From Amycolatopsis australiensis (GTDB lineage Bacteria > Actinomycetota > Actinomycetes > Mycobacteriales > Pseudonocardiaceae), in the NCBI RefSeq assembly GCF_900119165.1, contig NZ_FPJG01000006.1:5270001-5334000 (forward strand): 64,000 bases of DNA, read 5' to 3'. The stretch's first letter is position 1; each line of letters begins with the position of its first letter. Shown here piece by piece: positions 36,223-45,720 of the stretch. The position numbers and the translations under genes were made by a program. Below the pieces are notes generated by a model. It did not search any database, was not told where the DNA came from, and saw nothing but the letters and a program-made list of their open reading frames with translations.

Positions 36223-36990
36223 GTGCCCGGACTGCTCGAAGGCAAGCGGCTGCTGATCACCGGCATCATCACCGACGCCTCGCTCGCCTTCCACGCGGCC
36301 AAGATCGCCCAGCAGGAGGGCGCGACCGTGGTGCTGACCGGCTTCGGCCGCATGTCGCTGGTCAAGACCATCGCGAAGCGGCTGCCGAAGGAAGCGCCGG
36401 TGCTGGAGCTGGACGTGACGAACCAGGAGCACCTGGCCTCGCTGGCCGGCCGCGTCCGCGAGCACGTCGACGGCCTCGACGGTGTGCTGCACTCGATCGG
36501 CTTCGCGCCGCAGAGCTGCCTCGGCGCGCCGTTCATGGACGCGCCCGCCGAGGACGTCAAGACCGCCGTCGAGGTTTCGTCGTACTCCTTCATGTCGCTG
36601 GCGAAGGCGTGCCTGCCGCTGCTGGGCCGCGGTTCCTCGATCGTCGGCATGGACTTCGACGCCCGCGTCGCGTGGCCGGTCTACAACTGGATGGGTGTCG
36701 CGAAGGCCGCGCTCGAGTCGGTCAACCGGTACCTGGCCAAGGAGCTGGGCCCGCAGGGCATCCGGGTCAACCTGGTCAGCGCCGGCCCGATGAAGACCAT
36801 GGCCGCGAAGTCGATCCCGGGCTTCACGGAGCTGGAAGACGGCTGGGGCGACCGCGCGCCGCTCGGCTGGGACAGCTCGGACCCGGACCCGACCGCGAAG
36901 AGTGTCTGCGCGCTGCTGTCGGACTGGCTTCCCGCCACGACGGGCTCGATGATCATGGTCGACGGCGGGGTCCACGCCCTCGGCATCTGA
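36223..36990 (+). CDS. inhA: InhA-type NADH-dependent enoyl-ACP reductase
   Basis: A 255-residue enoyl-ACP reductase, the last step of fatty acid elongation. It matches my memory of mycobacterial InhA closely: [38 protein letters not shown] (Ser91), [20 protein letters not shown] (Tyr154, Lys161) and SDWLPATTG. It lacks about ten residues of the InhA substrate-binding loop between [12 protein letters not shown] and EDGW. GTG 36223 has GGAGG four bases upstream. A shorter loop would suit ordinary rather than very long chains; this is inference. fabI would be an equally valid name. Confidence 0.93.
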   Translation: MPGLLEGKRLLITGIITDASLAFHAAKIAQQEGATVVLTGFGRMSLVKTIAKRLPKEAPVLELDVTNQEHLASLAGRVREHVDGLDGVLHSIGFAPQSCLGAPFMDAPAEDVKTAVEVSSYSFMSLAKACLPLLGRGSSIVGMDFDARVAWPVYNWMGVAKAALESVNRYLAKELGPQGIRVNLVSAGPMKTMAAKSIPGFTELEDGWGDRAPLGWDSSDPDPTAKSVCALLSDWLPATTGSMIMVDGGVHALGI

Positions 36991-36994
36991 GCCC

Positions 36995-38155
36995 TCACAC
37001 GGCCACCGGCTCCCGGTCGTCGCCGCGCTGGACGGCGGCGGCGACCGTGAGCGCGGCCAGCGTCGCCGCGCCGAGGGCGATCCCGGTCCAGGCGACGCTC
37101 GGGAAGCCGAGCCCGGCGTCGATCGCGACACCGCCGAGCCACGGGCCGACCGTGTTGCCGACGTTGAACGCCGAGGTCGTGCTGGCTCCGACGAGGGTCG
37201 GCGCGTCCCCGGCGACCTGGTAGGTCCGCACGTTGAGCGCCGGGTTGGCGCCGAAGCCGGCCACCCCGAAGACCAGCACCGCCGCGACGGCCACCACCGT
37301 GTCGGTCGTCAGAGCCAGCACGAACAGGGCGGCCAGCGCGAGCCCGACGCTGCCGTAGAGGGTGGCGAACGGCCGCCGGTCGGCCAGCCGGCCGGCCGCG
37401 CTGATGCCCAGCAGCGCGCCGACGCCGAACAGCGCGAGCACGCCCGGCACCCAGCGTTCCGGCAGGCCGTCGGTCTCGGTCAGCAGGGGTGCGAGGTAGC
37501 TGAACGCGGCGAAGATCATGGCCTGGCACAAGGCGATCACGCCGAGCGCGAGCCAGACCCGGCCGCGCCGGTACAGCCGCAGCTCGCCGCGGACGCTCAC
37601 CGCGTCGCCGGTCGTCTCCGGCACCAGCGCCGCCACGCCGGCCACCGCCACCAGGGTCACCGCGGCCACCGCCCAGAACGCCGTCCGCCAGCCGGCGTGC
37701 TGGCCCAGGAACGTCCCGGCGGGCACCCCGGCGATGTTGGCGACGGTCAGCCCGCCGACGAGCACGGCCATCGCCCGGCCACGCCGGTCGACGGGCACGA
37801 GCGCGATCGTCGTCGCCGCGGCCACGGCCCAGAAGCCGGCGCAGGCGAGTGCCGCCACGACCCGCGTCGCGAAGAGCAGGGCGTAGCCGTCCGCGAGGGC
37901 GCCGACGACGTGCGCCGCGACGAACACGCCGAGCAGCGCCAGCAGCGTCCGGCGGCGGGGGAGGCGCAGGGTGCCGATCGCCAGCAGGGGCGCGCCGACG
38001 ACCATGCCGATGGCGAAGGCGGAGATCAGCAGCCCGGTGTCGGGGATGCTGACCCCCAGGTCGGCGGCCATCCCGGGGAGCAGGCCGGTGATCATGAACT
38101 CGGACGTGCCCAACGCGAACACGCTGAGCCCAAGGACGAAGACGGCCAGGGGCAC
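36995..38155 (-). CDS. MFS drug efflux transporter (Cmx/CmrA-like)
   Basis: A 386-residue 12-helix major facilitator of the DHA1 group. The N-terminal [22 protein letters not shown] and the [23 protein letters not shown] helix resemble chloramphenicol/arabinose-type exporters. Substrate cannot be fixed by sequence. GTG 38155 is preceded by GAGGAGGA. It is convergent with inhA (four bases between stops) and downstream of a TetR gene on the same strand. A near-perfect palindrome (38172-38187) lies just upstream of its start, so repression by that TetR is likely. The pair interrupts the inhA-hemH adjacency seen in mycobacteria. Confidence 0.85.
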   Translation of the reverse strand: MPLAVFVLGLSVFALGTSEFMITGLLPGMAADLGVSIPDTGLLISAFAIGMVVGAPLLAIGTLRLPRRRTLLALLGVFVAAHVVGALADGYALLFATRVVAALACAGFWAVAAATTIALVPVDRRGRAMAVLVGGLTVANIAGVPAGTFLGQHAGWRTAFWAVAAVTLVAVAGVAALVPETTGDAVSVRGELRLYRRGRVWLALGVIALCQAMIFAAFSYLAPLLTETDGLPERWVPGVLALFGVGALLGISAAGRLADRRPFATLYGSVGLALAALFVLALTTDTVVAVAAVLVFGVAGFGANPALNVRTYQVAGDAPTLVGASTTSAFNVGNTVGPWLGGVAIDAGLGFPSVAWTGIALGAATLAALTVAAAVQRGDDREPVAV

Positions 38156-38171
38156 GGGTCCTCCTCAATTA

Positions 38172-38187
38172 TGTATTGATCAGTACA
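38172..38187. promoter_or_regulatory. Palindromic operator upstream of the MFS gene
   Basis: TGTATTGATCAGTACA is a 16-bp palindrome with one symmetric mismatch (TGTAYTGATCARTACA). It lies 17 bp before the MFS start, between tetR and the transporter. The surrounding AT-rich patch stands out from the GC-rich background. Confidence 0.6.
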
Positions 38188-38223
38188 AAATTCGGGCAAG
38201 GCTGGGCGTGTGCGGTGCTTCGC

Positions 38224-38805
38224 TCAGCGCGTGATGGCGGCGAGCGCGAGGTCCGCGACGGCGTGCATGGCTTCGCGGCTCGTGCCGCGGCGGGCCATCA
38301 CCCGCAGGCCGGAGGTGGTGCTGAGCAGGAACTCGGCCACGTCGGCCGGGTCGAGGCCGTCCCGGAGGCTGCCGTCGAGCACGCCTTCGCGGACGCACTC
38401 GGTGAACATGGCCAGGTTCTGTTCGGTGTCGTGACGCAGCGCCGCGCCCACTTCGTCGTCCGGGAGCCCCAGTTCGGCGAGCGTGTTGACGACGAGGCAC
38501 CCGCGCCGCCGGGTCTCCAGGTCGTCCTCGACGGCGGCGTCGAGGACCTTCGCGATCCGCTCGGCCGCGGTCCCCGGACCGTCGAGGATCGCCTGGCGCT
38601 TGGCCAGCTGGGTGGTCGTGTAGTGCGCCAGGGAACGCCGGAACAGCGCCCGCTTGCTGCTGAAGGTGTTGTAGACGCTGCTGCGCCCGAGTCCGGTGGC
38701 CTCGCACAGGTCCTGCGTGGACGTCGCCTCGTAGCCGTGCTCCCAGAACGCGTGCATCGCGTTCTCGACCGCGGTGGTCTCGTCGAACTCGCGTGGCCTG
38801 GCCAT
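38224..38805 (-). CDS. TetR-family transcriptional regulator
   Basis: A 193-residue TetR regulator. The helix-turn-helix is [32 protein letters not shown] (about 24-56). The C-terminal ligand-binding part includes [12 protein letters not shown], as in the TetR_C_11-like group, which often controls efflux pumps. ATG 38805 is preceded by TATGGT and six bases, so the mRNA is probably leaderless. It reads into the MFS gene 68 bp downstream, with a palindrome in between. Confidence 0.9.
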   Translation of the reverse strand: MARPREFDETTAVENAMHAFWEHGYEATSTQDLCEATGLGRSSVYNTFSSKRALFRRSLAHYTTTQLAKRQAILDGPGTAAERIAKVLDAAVEDDLETRRRGCLVVNTLAELGLPDDEVGAALRHDTEQNLAMFTECVREGVLDGSLRDGLDPADVAEFLLSTTSGLRVMARRGTSREAMHAVADLALAAITR

Positions 38806-38883
38806 GTGAGCACCATAGCAGAGTTTTGGACTGAACGATTCACAACGGGGTCGCGTCAGCGTGCGGGGCGCCACATCGGCAAG

Positions 38884-39936
38884 ATGACGGGGGTGGGATA
38901 CGACGCGTTGCTGTGGCTTTCCTTCGGCGGCCCGGAAGGGCCGGACGACGTCATGCCGTTCCTCGAGAACGTGACCCGGGGCCGGGGCGTGCCGCGGGAG
39001 CGCCTGCTGGAGGTGGCCGAGCACTACCAGCACTTCGGCGGCGTCTCACCGATCAACAAGCTGAACCGCGACGCGATGGCCGCCGTCGAGAAGCAGCTCT
39101 CGGCCGCCGGCATGGACTTGCCGGTGCACTTCGGCAACCGCAACTGGCACCCGATGGTCGAGGACACCCTGGCGGCGCTGACGGCGTCCGGCGCCCGGCG
39201 GGTGCTGGTGTTCCCGACGAGCGCGTACGGCGGCTACTCGGCGTGCCGCCAGTACGACGAGGACATCGAGCGCGCCCGCGCGGCGGCCGGCCCGGACGCC
39301 CCCGAACTGGTGAAGATCCGGCAGTTCTTCGACCACCCGCTGTTCGTCTCGGCGGTGGCGGACGGCCTGCGCGCGGCGCACGCTTCGCTGGGCGACGTGC
39401 CGGGGGTGCGCACGGTGTTCACGGCGCACTCGGTGCCGGAGAGCGCGGACCTGGCGTCCGGCCCGCCCGGCGAAGGCGGCCGCCGGTACTCGCGCCAGAT
39501 CGCCGAAGCGGCGCGTCTGGTCGCGGCGGAAGCGGGCATCACGGAGTACGACGTCGTGTGGCAGTCGCGGTCCGGGCCGCCGCAGGTGCCGTGGCTGGAG
39601 CCGGACATCGTCGACCACATCGACGCGCTGCACGCGTCGGGCGTCCGCGGCGTGGTCGTGTCGCCGATCGGGTTCGTCTCGGACCACCTGGAGGTGATCT
39701 GGGACCTGGACAACGAAGCGGCCGAACGGGCGGCGGAGCACGGAATGGCGTTCGCCCGGGCGGCGACGGCGGGATCGGACCCGCGGTTCGCGGAGCTGGT
39801 GGTGGAGCTGATCCGCGAGCACACGCACGGCGTGCCGCCGCGCAAGCTGTCCCCGTTCCCGGCGGCGGGCTGCACGGTCAACGGCGCGCCGTGCGCCCTC
39901 GGGTGCTGCGAGCCGGCCAAGCGCCCGGCCCGCTGA
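38884..39936 (+). CDS. hemH: Ferrochelatase (coproporphyrin/protoporphyrin)
   Basis: About 350 residues. It inserts Fe2+ into the porphyrin ring; in actinobacteria the substrate is generally coproporphyrin III. Motifs are [42 protein letters not shown] (active-site His) and [17 protein letters not shown]. The C-terminus has clustered Cys ([14 protein letters not shown]), consistent with the [2Fe-2S] cluster of actinobacterial enzymes. The exact start is uncertain: ATG 38884 has no clear ribosome-binding site and GTG 38893 is possible. It follows fabG-inhA in mycobacteria and here is displaced by two genes. Confidence 0.94.
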   Translation: MTGVGYDALLWLSFGGPEGPDDVMPFLENVTRGRGVPRERLLEVAEHYQHFGGVSPINKLNRDAMAAVEKQLSAAGMDLPVHFGNRNWHPMVEDTLAALTASGARRVLVFPTSAYGGYSACRQYDEDIERARAAAGPDAPELVKIRQFFDHPLFVSAVADGLRAAHASLGDVPGVRTVFTAHSVPESADLASGPPGEGGRRYSRQIAEAARLVAAEAGITEYDVVWQSRSGPPQVPWLEPDIVDHIDALHASGVRGVVVSPIGFVSDHLEVIWDLDNEAAERAAEHGMAFARAATAGSDPRFAELVVELIREHTHGVPPRKLSPFPAAGCTVNGAPCALGCCEPAKRPAR

Positions 39937-39939
39937 CCC

Positions 39940-40024
39940 GCGCCCCAATGTGGCCTTCGGTGCGTGAGACGCAACGAAGGCGGCCTTCGGTGCGTGAGAC
40001 GCAACCAAGGCCGCCTTGGGGCGC
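39940..40024. repeat. Palindromic tandem repeat between convergent genes (REP-like)
   Basis: Two tandem 30-bp copies (39952-39981 and 39982-40011) differ at one base. Each folds as a 13-bp stem, GCCTTCGGTGCGT against ACGCAACGAAGGC, with a GAG loop. The pair is enclosed by an outer inverted repeat, GCGCCCCAA (39940-39948) and TTGGGGCGC (40016-40024). It sits between the convergent hemH and 40032-40829 genes, so it may also terminate both. I recall very similar sequences repeated in Amycolatopsis genomes. Confidence 0.85.
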
Positions 40025-40031
40025 TTGAGGC

Positions 40032-40829
40032 TCAGCCCTCGCGAGCCGCGGATTCCGCGAAGACCCGCACGGCTTCGTTGACCGCCGCGCATCGGGCCGT
40101 GCGGACCGCGTTCGACAGCGGCCGCAGCGCCTGGGCCCGCAGCGTCGAAGCCGAAGCCGACAACGCCCCGCCCGGGTCGTCCGACGACGCGATCGCCAGG
40201 ATCGCCGCGATCTCCTCCGCCCGCTGCAGCACTCGCAACGCGCGCCCGGGCGTGCCCGCCGGCCAGTCGACCTCCGGCCGCGACCGCAGGTGCGCCGACA
40301 GCTCCGCGCGCACGCCCGGCCGGTCGGAAGCCACGTCCAGCGCCTGCAACGCGCCCGCGCTCGCCCGGATCGCGTCCGTCAGCCCGTGCTCGGCTTCGCC
40401 CAGCCCGAAATACTCCACCGACGCGGGCGAAGACAGCGAATACACCGTCCAGCGCATCAGCCCTTCCGCGACCGGCTCCGGCACCAGCCCGAACCCGAGT
40501 TCGGCCAGCACCACCGCGTCGCCCGCGCGCAGCGCCGCCTCGGTGAACGGGCCACCGCCGCCGAGGCCGCGGACATCACCCGCCACCGGGAGCACCAGCT
40601 GGAGGCTTTTCGCTCCTTGCGAACGCAGCGCCATCAGCAGCTGGACCGGCGTCGCCGCCCGGTTGAAGGCCAGCGGGAGCGCGAACGCCTCCGCCGCGGC
40701 CGCGTCGGCGGCCACGACGTCGTGGGCTTCACCCCACGCGAGCAGGGCGTCGAGCACATCGTCGGACGCGGCGGCTCCGTTCAGCCACGCGGCGGACCAG
40801 ACGGCGAAAGTCGCACTGGGACGGCACAC
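40032..40829 (-). CDS. Conserved actinobacterial protein next to hemH
   Basis: About 265 residues, soluble and Ala-rich, with no recognisable catalytic motif. WLNGAAASDDVLDALLAWGEAHDV near the N-terminus and FNRAATPVQLLMALRSQGA look conserved. By position and style it probably corresponds to the gene that follows hemH in M. tuberculosis (Rv1486c, from memory), whose function is unknown. GTG 40829 is chosen because TAAAAT lies eight bases upstream, a near-leaderless promoter. It is divergent from the AAA ATPase gene, with 100 bp between them. Confidence 0.7.
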   Translation of the reverse strand: MCRPSATFAVWSAAWLNGAAASDDVLDALLAWGEAHDVVAADAAAAEAFALPLAFNRAATPVQLLMALRSQGAKSLQLVLPVAGDVRGLGGGGPFTEAALRAGDAVVLAELGFGLVPEPVAEGLMRWTVYSLSSPASVEYFGLGEAEHGLTDAIRASAGALQALDVASDRPGVRAELSAHLRSRPEVDWPAGTPGRALRVLQRAEEIAAILAIASSDDPGGALSASASTLRAQALRPLSNAVRTARCAAVNEAVRVFAESAAREG

Positions 40830-40929
40830 GACGCCCCATTTTACCGGTCCGGCCCGCCCGGGCGGCGCGCGCCCACGCTGGAGTCGCTCCACGTCGACGC
40901 ACCGCCGATCCGGCAGTAGCGTCGAACGG

Positions 40930-42327
40930 GTGAACGCAGTTCCAGAGGCTCTTCCCCGCACCGCCGGGGCCCTGCGCGCGGCCGGGTACGAGCCGCGCCC
41001 GATCGCGCAAGAGATCCACGACAACCTGCTGACCGCGCTGAAGAACGGTGAGGACGCCTGGCCCGGCATCGTCGGGTTCTCCCGTACCGTGCTGCCGCAG
41101 CTGGAACGCGCGCTGCTGGCGGGGCACGACGTCGTCCTGCTCGGCGAACGCGGCCAGGGCAAGACCCGCCTGTTGCGCACCCTCGCCGGCCTGCTCGACG
41201 AGTGGACCCCTGTCATCGAGGGCTCCGAGCTGGGGGAACACCCGCTGCAGCCGATCACGCCCGCGTCGATCCGCCGGGCCGCCGAGCTGGGCGACGACCT
41301 GCCCGTGGCCTGGCGTCACCGCTCCGAGCGCTACACCGAAAAGCTCGCCACGCCCGACACGTCGGTCGGTGACCTGATCGGCGACGTCGACCCGGTCAAG
41401 GTGGCCGAAGGCCGCAGCCTCGGTGACCCCGAAACCATCCACTTCGGCCTGGTCCCGCGCGCCCACCGCGGCATCGTCGCCATCAACGAGCTGCCCGACC
41501 TCGCCGAACGCATCCAGGTCGCGCTGCTCAACGTGATGGAGGAGCGCGACATCCAGGTCCGCGGCTACACGCTGCGGCTGCCGCTGGACGTCCTGCTCGT
41601 CGCCACCGCGAACCCCGAGGACTACACCAACCGCGGCCGGATCATCACCCCGCTGAAAGACCGCTTCGGCGCCGAGATCCGCACCCACTACCCCCTGGAT
41701 GTGGAGGCGGAGGTGGCGGTCGTCAAGCAGGAGGCCAACCTCGTCGCCGAGGTCGGCGAGCCGCTGCTGGAGGTCCTCGCCCGGTTCGTCCGGAACCTGC
41801 GCGAATCGACGGTCATCGACCAGCGCTCCGGCGTGTCGGCGCGCTTCGCCGTCGCCGCGGCGGAGACCGTCGCCGCCGCGGCCTTGCGGCGCTCGGCGCT
41901 GACCGGCGAAGAGCCCGCGGTGGCGCGGCCGGTCGACCTGGACGCCGTCCCGTCGGTCCTGCGCGGCAAGATCGAGTTCGAGCCGGGCGAAGAGGGCCGC
42001 GAGATCGAGCACCTCGTGCACCTGATGCGCCGGGCGATCGCCGAAACCGCGCGCGGCCGCTTCGCCGGGCTCGACCTGCGCCCGCTGGCCGACGCCGTCG
42101 AGGAAGGCCACCTGGTCGCCACCGGCGAACGCGTCCCGGCCAAGGACGTCCTCGCGGCGCTGCCGGAACTGCCGGTGCTGCACGAGGTCGCGTCACGCGC
42201 CGGCGTAGCCCCCGACGAGCCCGCCGGGCGGATCGCGGCCGCCGTCGAACTCGCCCTCGAATCGCTGTTCCTGGCGCGGCGGCTGGCCAAGGACTCCGAT
42301 GACGCGACGACCGTCTACGGCCGATGA
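40930..42327 (+). CDS. AAA+ ATPase, magnesium-chelatase ChlI-like
   Basis: A 465-residue AAA+ protein. Walker A is GERGQGKT (72-79), VAINELPDL stands at the Walker B position and VATANPEDYTNRGRI is sensor 1. The pattern is that of actinobacterial proteins labelled 'magnesium chelatase' (Rv0958, from memory), but no chlorophyll or cobaltochelatase genes are present. Its stop overlaps the start of a large VWA protein, forming an ATPase-plus-VWA pair analogous to MoxR/VWA systems. GTG 40930 is preceded by TAGCGT and seven bases, which suggests a leaderless mRNA. Confidence 0.87.
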   Translation: MNAVPEALPRTAGALRAAGYEPRPIAQEIHDNLLTALKNGEDAWPGIVGFSRTVLPQLERALLAGHDVVLLGERGQGKTRLLRTLAGLLDEWTPVIEGSELGEHPLQPITPASIRRAAELGDDLPVAWRHRSERYTEKLATPDTSVGDLIGDVDPVKVAEGRSLGDPETIHFGLVPRAHRGIVAINELPDLAERIQVALLNVMEERDIQVRGYTLRLPLDVLLVATANPEDYTNRGRIITPLKDRFGAEIRTHYPLDVEAEVAVVKQEANLVAEVGEPLLEVLARFVRNLRESTVIDQRSGVSARFAVAAAETVAAAALRRSALTGEEPAVARPVDLDAVPSVLRGKIEFEPGEEGREIEHLVHLMRRAIAETARGRFAGLDLRPLADAVEEGHLVATGERVPAKDVLAALPELPVLHEVASRAGVAPDEPAGRIAAAVELALESLFLARRLAKDSDDATTVYGR

Positions 42328-44288
42328 CCGCGGTCCCGCTTCCCGACGGCTACTCCTACGGCCCGTGGCACGACGGGCCGGACCCGCTCGCGCCACCGGC
42401 CGACCTGCGCGACGCGCTCGACGAGATCGGCCGCGACGTGATGGCCGGGGCGTCGCCGCGATCCGCGCTGGAGGAACTGCTGCGGCGCGGCACCGAGCGC
42501 ACCGCGGGCCTGGACGAGCTGACCCGGCGCCTGTGGCAGCGGCGGTCGCAGATCCAGCGCCGCAACAACCTCGACGGCACCCTGCAGGAAGTCCAGCGCC
42601 TGCTGCAGGAGGCCCTCGACGCGGAACGGCGCGAGCTGTTCCCGGACCCCGACGACGAAGCCCGCTTCCGCGAGGCCCAGCTGGACGCGCTGCCGCAGGG
42701 TACCGCGGCCGCCGTCAACGAGCTGGCGAACTACGACTGGCGCTCCGGGCAAGGGCGGGAGAACTACCGGAAGATCCGGGACCTGCTCGGCCAGGAGCTG
42801 ATGGAGTCGCGGTTCCAGGGCATGAAGCAGGCGCTGCAGAACGCCGGGCCCGAGGACGTCGAGCGGATCAACGAGATGCTCTCCGACCTCAACGACCTGC
42901 TCGAAGCGCACGCGAGCGGCGCGGAGGACGTCCAGCGGCGCTTCGCCGAGTTCATGCGCAAGCACGGCGAGTTCTTCCCGGAGAACCCGCGCGACGTCGA
43001 GGAACTGATCGACGCGCTGGCGCAGCGCTCGGCGGCCGCGCAGCGGATGCTGAACTCGATGTCCGCGCAGCAGCGCGCGGAACTGGCGGAGCTGACCCAG
43101 CAGGCGTTCGGTGACCCGCGGCTGGCGCAGCAGCTGTCCAGATTGGACAGTCAGCTGCGGGCGGCGCGCCCGGGCGAGGACTGGACGGGCTCGGAGCGCT
43201 TCCGCGGCAACAACCCGCTGGGCATGGGCGAAGGCGCGCAGGCGATGGCCGACCTCGCCGAACTGGACGCGCTGGCCGAGCAGCTGAGCCAGTCCTACCC
43301 GGGCGCGAGCCTGGAGGACATCGACCTGGAGGCCCTGGAGCGCCAGCTCGGCAAGGACGCCGGCGTCGACGCGCGGCGGCTGTCCGAGCTGGAGCGTGAG
43401 CTGCGTCGCCAGGGCCTGTTCGAACGAGCCGCCGACGGCTCGCTCCGGTTGTCGCCCAAGGCGTTGCGGCGGCTGGGGGAGACGGCGCTGTCCGACATCG
43501 TGAACGCGTTGCGCGGCAAGACGGGCGAGCGGGAGACGGAGTCGGCGGGCGCGGCCGGCGAGCCGACCGGCGCGTCGCGGCCGTGGCGGTTCGGGGACAT
43601 GCAGCCGTGGGACGTGCCGCGGACGATCCGCAACGCCGTGCTGCGGTCGGTGTCGGTGGGCGAGCGGCGGGTCCGGCTCGACGTCGAGGACGTCGAAGTG
43701 GTGGAGACCGAGCACCGCTCGCGCGCGGCGGTGGCGCTGCTGGTGGACACGTCGTGGTCGATGGTGCAGGAGGGGCGCTGGCTGCCGATGAAGCGCACGG
43801 CGCTGGCGTTGCACCAGCTGATCACCACGCGTTTCCGCAACGATGCGCTGCAGCTGATCACGTTCGGCCGCTACGCGACGCCGGTGGAGCTGCCGGAGCT
43901 GATCGGGCTGGAGGGCGCGTGGGAGCAGGGCACGAACGCCCACCACGGGCTGCTGCTGGCGGGCCGCCACCTGCGCCGCCACCCGGACGCGCAGCCGGTG
44001 GTCCTGATGGTGACGGACGGCGAGCCGACGGCGCACCTGGAACCGGACGGCGAAGCGGTGTTCGACTACCCGCCGCAGCCCCGCACGCTCCACAAGACAC
44101 TGTCCGAAGTGGACAGGCTGGCGAAGCTGGGAGCATCGATCTCGGTGTTCCGCTTGGGCGACGACCCCCGCCTGACGGCGTTCGTGGACGTGATCGCCCG
44201 CCGCTCGGGAGGACGGGTGGTGGCCCCGGACCTGGACGGCCTGGGTGCGGCGGTGGTGGGGGACTACCTGCGAACCCGGCGCCGCTGA
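42324..44288 (+). CDS. VWA-domain protein partner of the ChlI-like ATPase
   Basis: A 654-residue soluble protein. The N-terminal two thirds (to about 440) are helical and rich in Glu, Gln, Arg and Leu. The C-terminal von Willebrand A domain (about 465-650) has the MIDAS start LLVDTSWSM and the later VLMVTDGEP. It overlaps the ATPase gene in an ATGA junction, so the two are co-translated. Equivalent pairs occur across actinobacteria (Rv0958-Rv0959, from memory), with unknown function. A metal-ion-dependent protein remodelling complex is inferred by analogy to MoxR/VWA and BchI/BchD. Confidence 0.85.
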   Translation: MTAVPLPDGYSYGPWHDGPDPLAPPADLRDALDEIGRDVMAGASPRSALEELLRRGTERTAGLDELTRRLWQRRSQIQRRNNLDGTLQEVQRLLQEALDAERRELFPDPDDEARFREAQLDALPQGTAAAVNELANYDWRSGQGRENYRKIRDLLGQELMESRFQGMKQALQNAGPEDVERINEMLSDLNDLLEAHASGAEDVQRRFAEFMRKHGEFFPENPRDVEELIDALAQRSAAAQRMLNSMSAQQRAELAELTQQAFGDPRLAQQLSRLDSQLRAARPGEDWTGSERFRGNNPLGMGEGAQAMADLAELDALAEQLSQSYPGASLEDIDLEALERQLGKDAGVDARRLSELERELRRQGLFERAADGSLRLSPKALRRLGETALSDIVNALRGKTGERETESAGAAGEPTGASRPWRFGDMQPWDVPRTIRNAVLRSVSVGERRVRLDVEDVEVVETEHRSRAAVALLVDTSWSMVQEGRWLPMKRTALALHQLITTRFRNDALQLITFGRYATPVELPELIGLEGAWEQGTNAHHGLLLAGRHLRRHPDAQPVVLMVTDGEPTAHLEPDGEAVFDYPPQPRTLHKTLSEVDRLAKLGASISVFRLGDDPRLTAFVDVIARRSGGRVVAPDLDGLGAAVVGDYLRTRRR

Positions 44289-44358
44289 GCCGGGTGGGCC
44301 GGTTTCGGCGGGCGGCCGGGCGGGCAGCGAAGCGGCCACCCGCGCCGCCGAGCCGGAA

Positions 44359-45663
44359 TCAGTCCGGCACCACGCCCGACCGGTGCAGCGCTTCCGCCGC
44401 GCGGGTCGTGTCCTCGTGGCCCGGCGGCAGGTACGCCTCGTGGTCCGCCAGCACCTCCTGCGCCAAGGCGCGCGCCCGGGCGATCGCGCCCTCGGTCAGG
44501 AGTGCCTCCACCGAACGCCTCCGCAGCCGCAACATCCGGCTCAGGCGCGGGGCCAGCTCCGCCGACGGCAATGCCCGGAAATGGCGCCACAACGCCGCCG
44601 CGTGGGCGGGCAGCTCCTCTCCCGCCGTCTCCGCCACGTCGAACGCGCGGTCCAGTGCCCCGGCCAGCCGCTCCTGCGTGTGCAAGCGGCCCAGCACCGC
44701 CCGCTGCGTCAGCCGGTGCATCGTCACGACCTCGCCGCTGACGTCCGGCTCGGCGAGCGCCGCCGCCGCCAGACCGGCCACGGCCGCGTCCACCGCCACC
44801 GGGTCCGGGCCCGCGCGGCGAAGCAGCGCTCGTCGCACTCCCCACGGTGCCAGCACCGCCAGCAGCTCCGCGAGTGCCGGCGCCCGGCTGTCCCGGGTCC
44901 CCACCGCCGACAGTGCTGCGAGAGCGGTGCTCTCGACACAGGGCGGGTGATCTTCTCCCGGCTCCCGCTCCAGCGGCGGCACGTGCGGGAGCCGGCCGAG
45001 GTACGCCGCGAACCCCGTCGCCCGGATCACCGGGCCCGCCTGCGTGAGCGCCAGTGGCAGGTACCCCAGCTCCCGGGCGACGACGGCCGCGTCCGGGCCG
45101 GCGGCGCGGCCGGACCGGGCCTCGAGGAAACGGACCGCCTCCGCCTCCCCGAACCCGCCCACCGGCACCGTGCCGCCGAGGATCTCGAAGTCCGGCACCG
45201 TCGTCGTCACCAGGACCCGGGCGCGTGCGGGCAGCCAGCGGTTCAGCGCGTCGGGATCCGTCGCGCCGTCGAAGACGACGACGGCATCGTCGAGACTGTC
45301 CAGCCAGGCCAAGCCCGCTTCGGCGTCGAAGGACGGCCCGGCCAGCGCGGCGTAGGCGCGCTCGGTGTTCGCCGGATCCTGCGCGGCCACCCACACCACG
45401 GGGAAGCGCCCGCCCCGGACGTAGGCGGCGGCGAGGTGGGTCTTGCCGACGCCGCCGCGTCCGAGCAGCACGCAGAACCGGCCCGCGCGGAACGTCTCGT
45501 CGATCTTCGCCAGGAGCGGATCCCGCGGCACGGCCGACGGCGGTTCACGCGGAACGGCCCCGGACACCAGCCGCGGGCCCGCCCGCCGCCGCGACCGGAG
45601 CACGACCGCCGTGACCAGCGCGATCACGGTGACCGCGATGGCTGCCACGATCCCGGCGCTCAT
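44359..45663 (-). CDS. Membrane-anchored STAND (NB-ARC-like) ATPase
   Basis: A 434-residue protein with an N-terminal membrane segment (about 3-22) and an NB-ARC-like P-loop domain. Walker A is GRGGVGKT (68-75), DDAVVVFDGATD is Walker B, ARVLVTTTVPDF is an RNBS-B-like sensor and LGYLPLALTQAG is the GLPL-type motif. Winged-helix-like sequence follows (MHRLTQRAVLG). Relatives usually end in many tetratricopeptide repeats. Here only a trace is left (LPPGHEDTTRAAEALHRSG), so the sensor region is missing or minimal. STAND proteins act as ligand-triggered switches in signalling or phage defence; role here is unknown. Confidence 0.78.
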   Translation of the reverse strand: MSAGIVAAIAVTVIALVTAVVLRSRRRAGPRLVSGAVPREPPSAVPRDPLLAKIDETFRAGRFCVLLGRGGVGKTHLAAAYVRGGRFPVVWVAAQDPANTERAYAALAGPSFDAEAGLAWLDSLDDAVVVFDGATDPDALNRWLPARARVLVTTTVPDFEILGGTVPVGGFGEAEAVRFLEARSGRAAGPDAAVVARELGYLPLALTQAGPVIRATGFAAYLGRLPHVPPLEREPGEDHPPCVESTALAALSAVGTRDSRAPALAELLAVLAPWGVRRALLRRAGPDPVAVDAAVAGLAAAALAEPDVSGEVVTMHRLTQRAVLGRLHTQERLAGALDRAFDVAETAGEELPAHAAALWRHFRALPSAELAPRLSRMLRLRRRSVEALLTEGAIARARALAQEVLADHEAYLPPGHEDTTRAAEALHRSGVVPD

Positions 45664-45720
45664 CGGGTCAGGCTAACCGCGCCGATGCCCGTGCGACGGC
45701 TACGGAAGAGTGACGCTCGT

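Noticed and set aside
39940-40024. Small gene encoding KAAFVASHAPKA-type repeats on the minus strand
   Set aside because: The frame exists only because the DNA repeat is open; it is a 3' read-in from upstream, and the DNA symmetry explains the sequence better.
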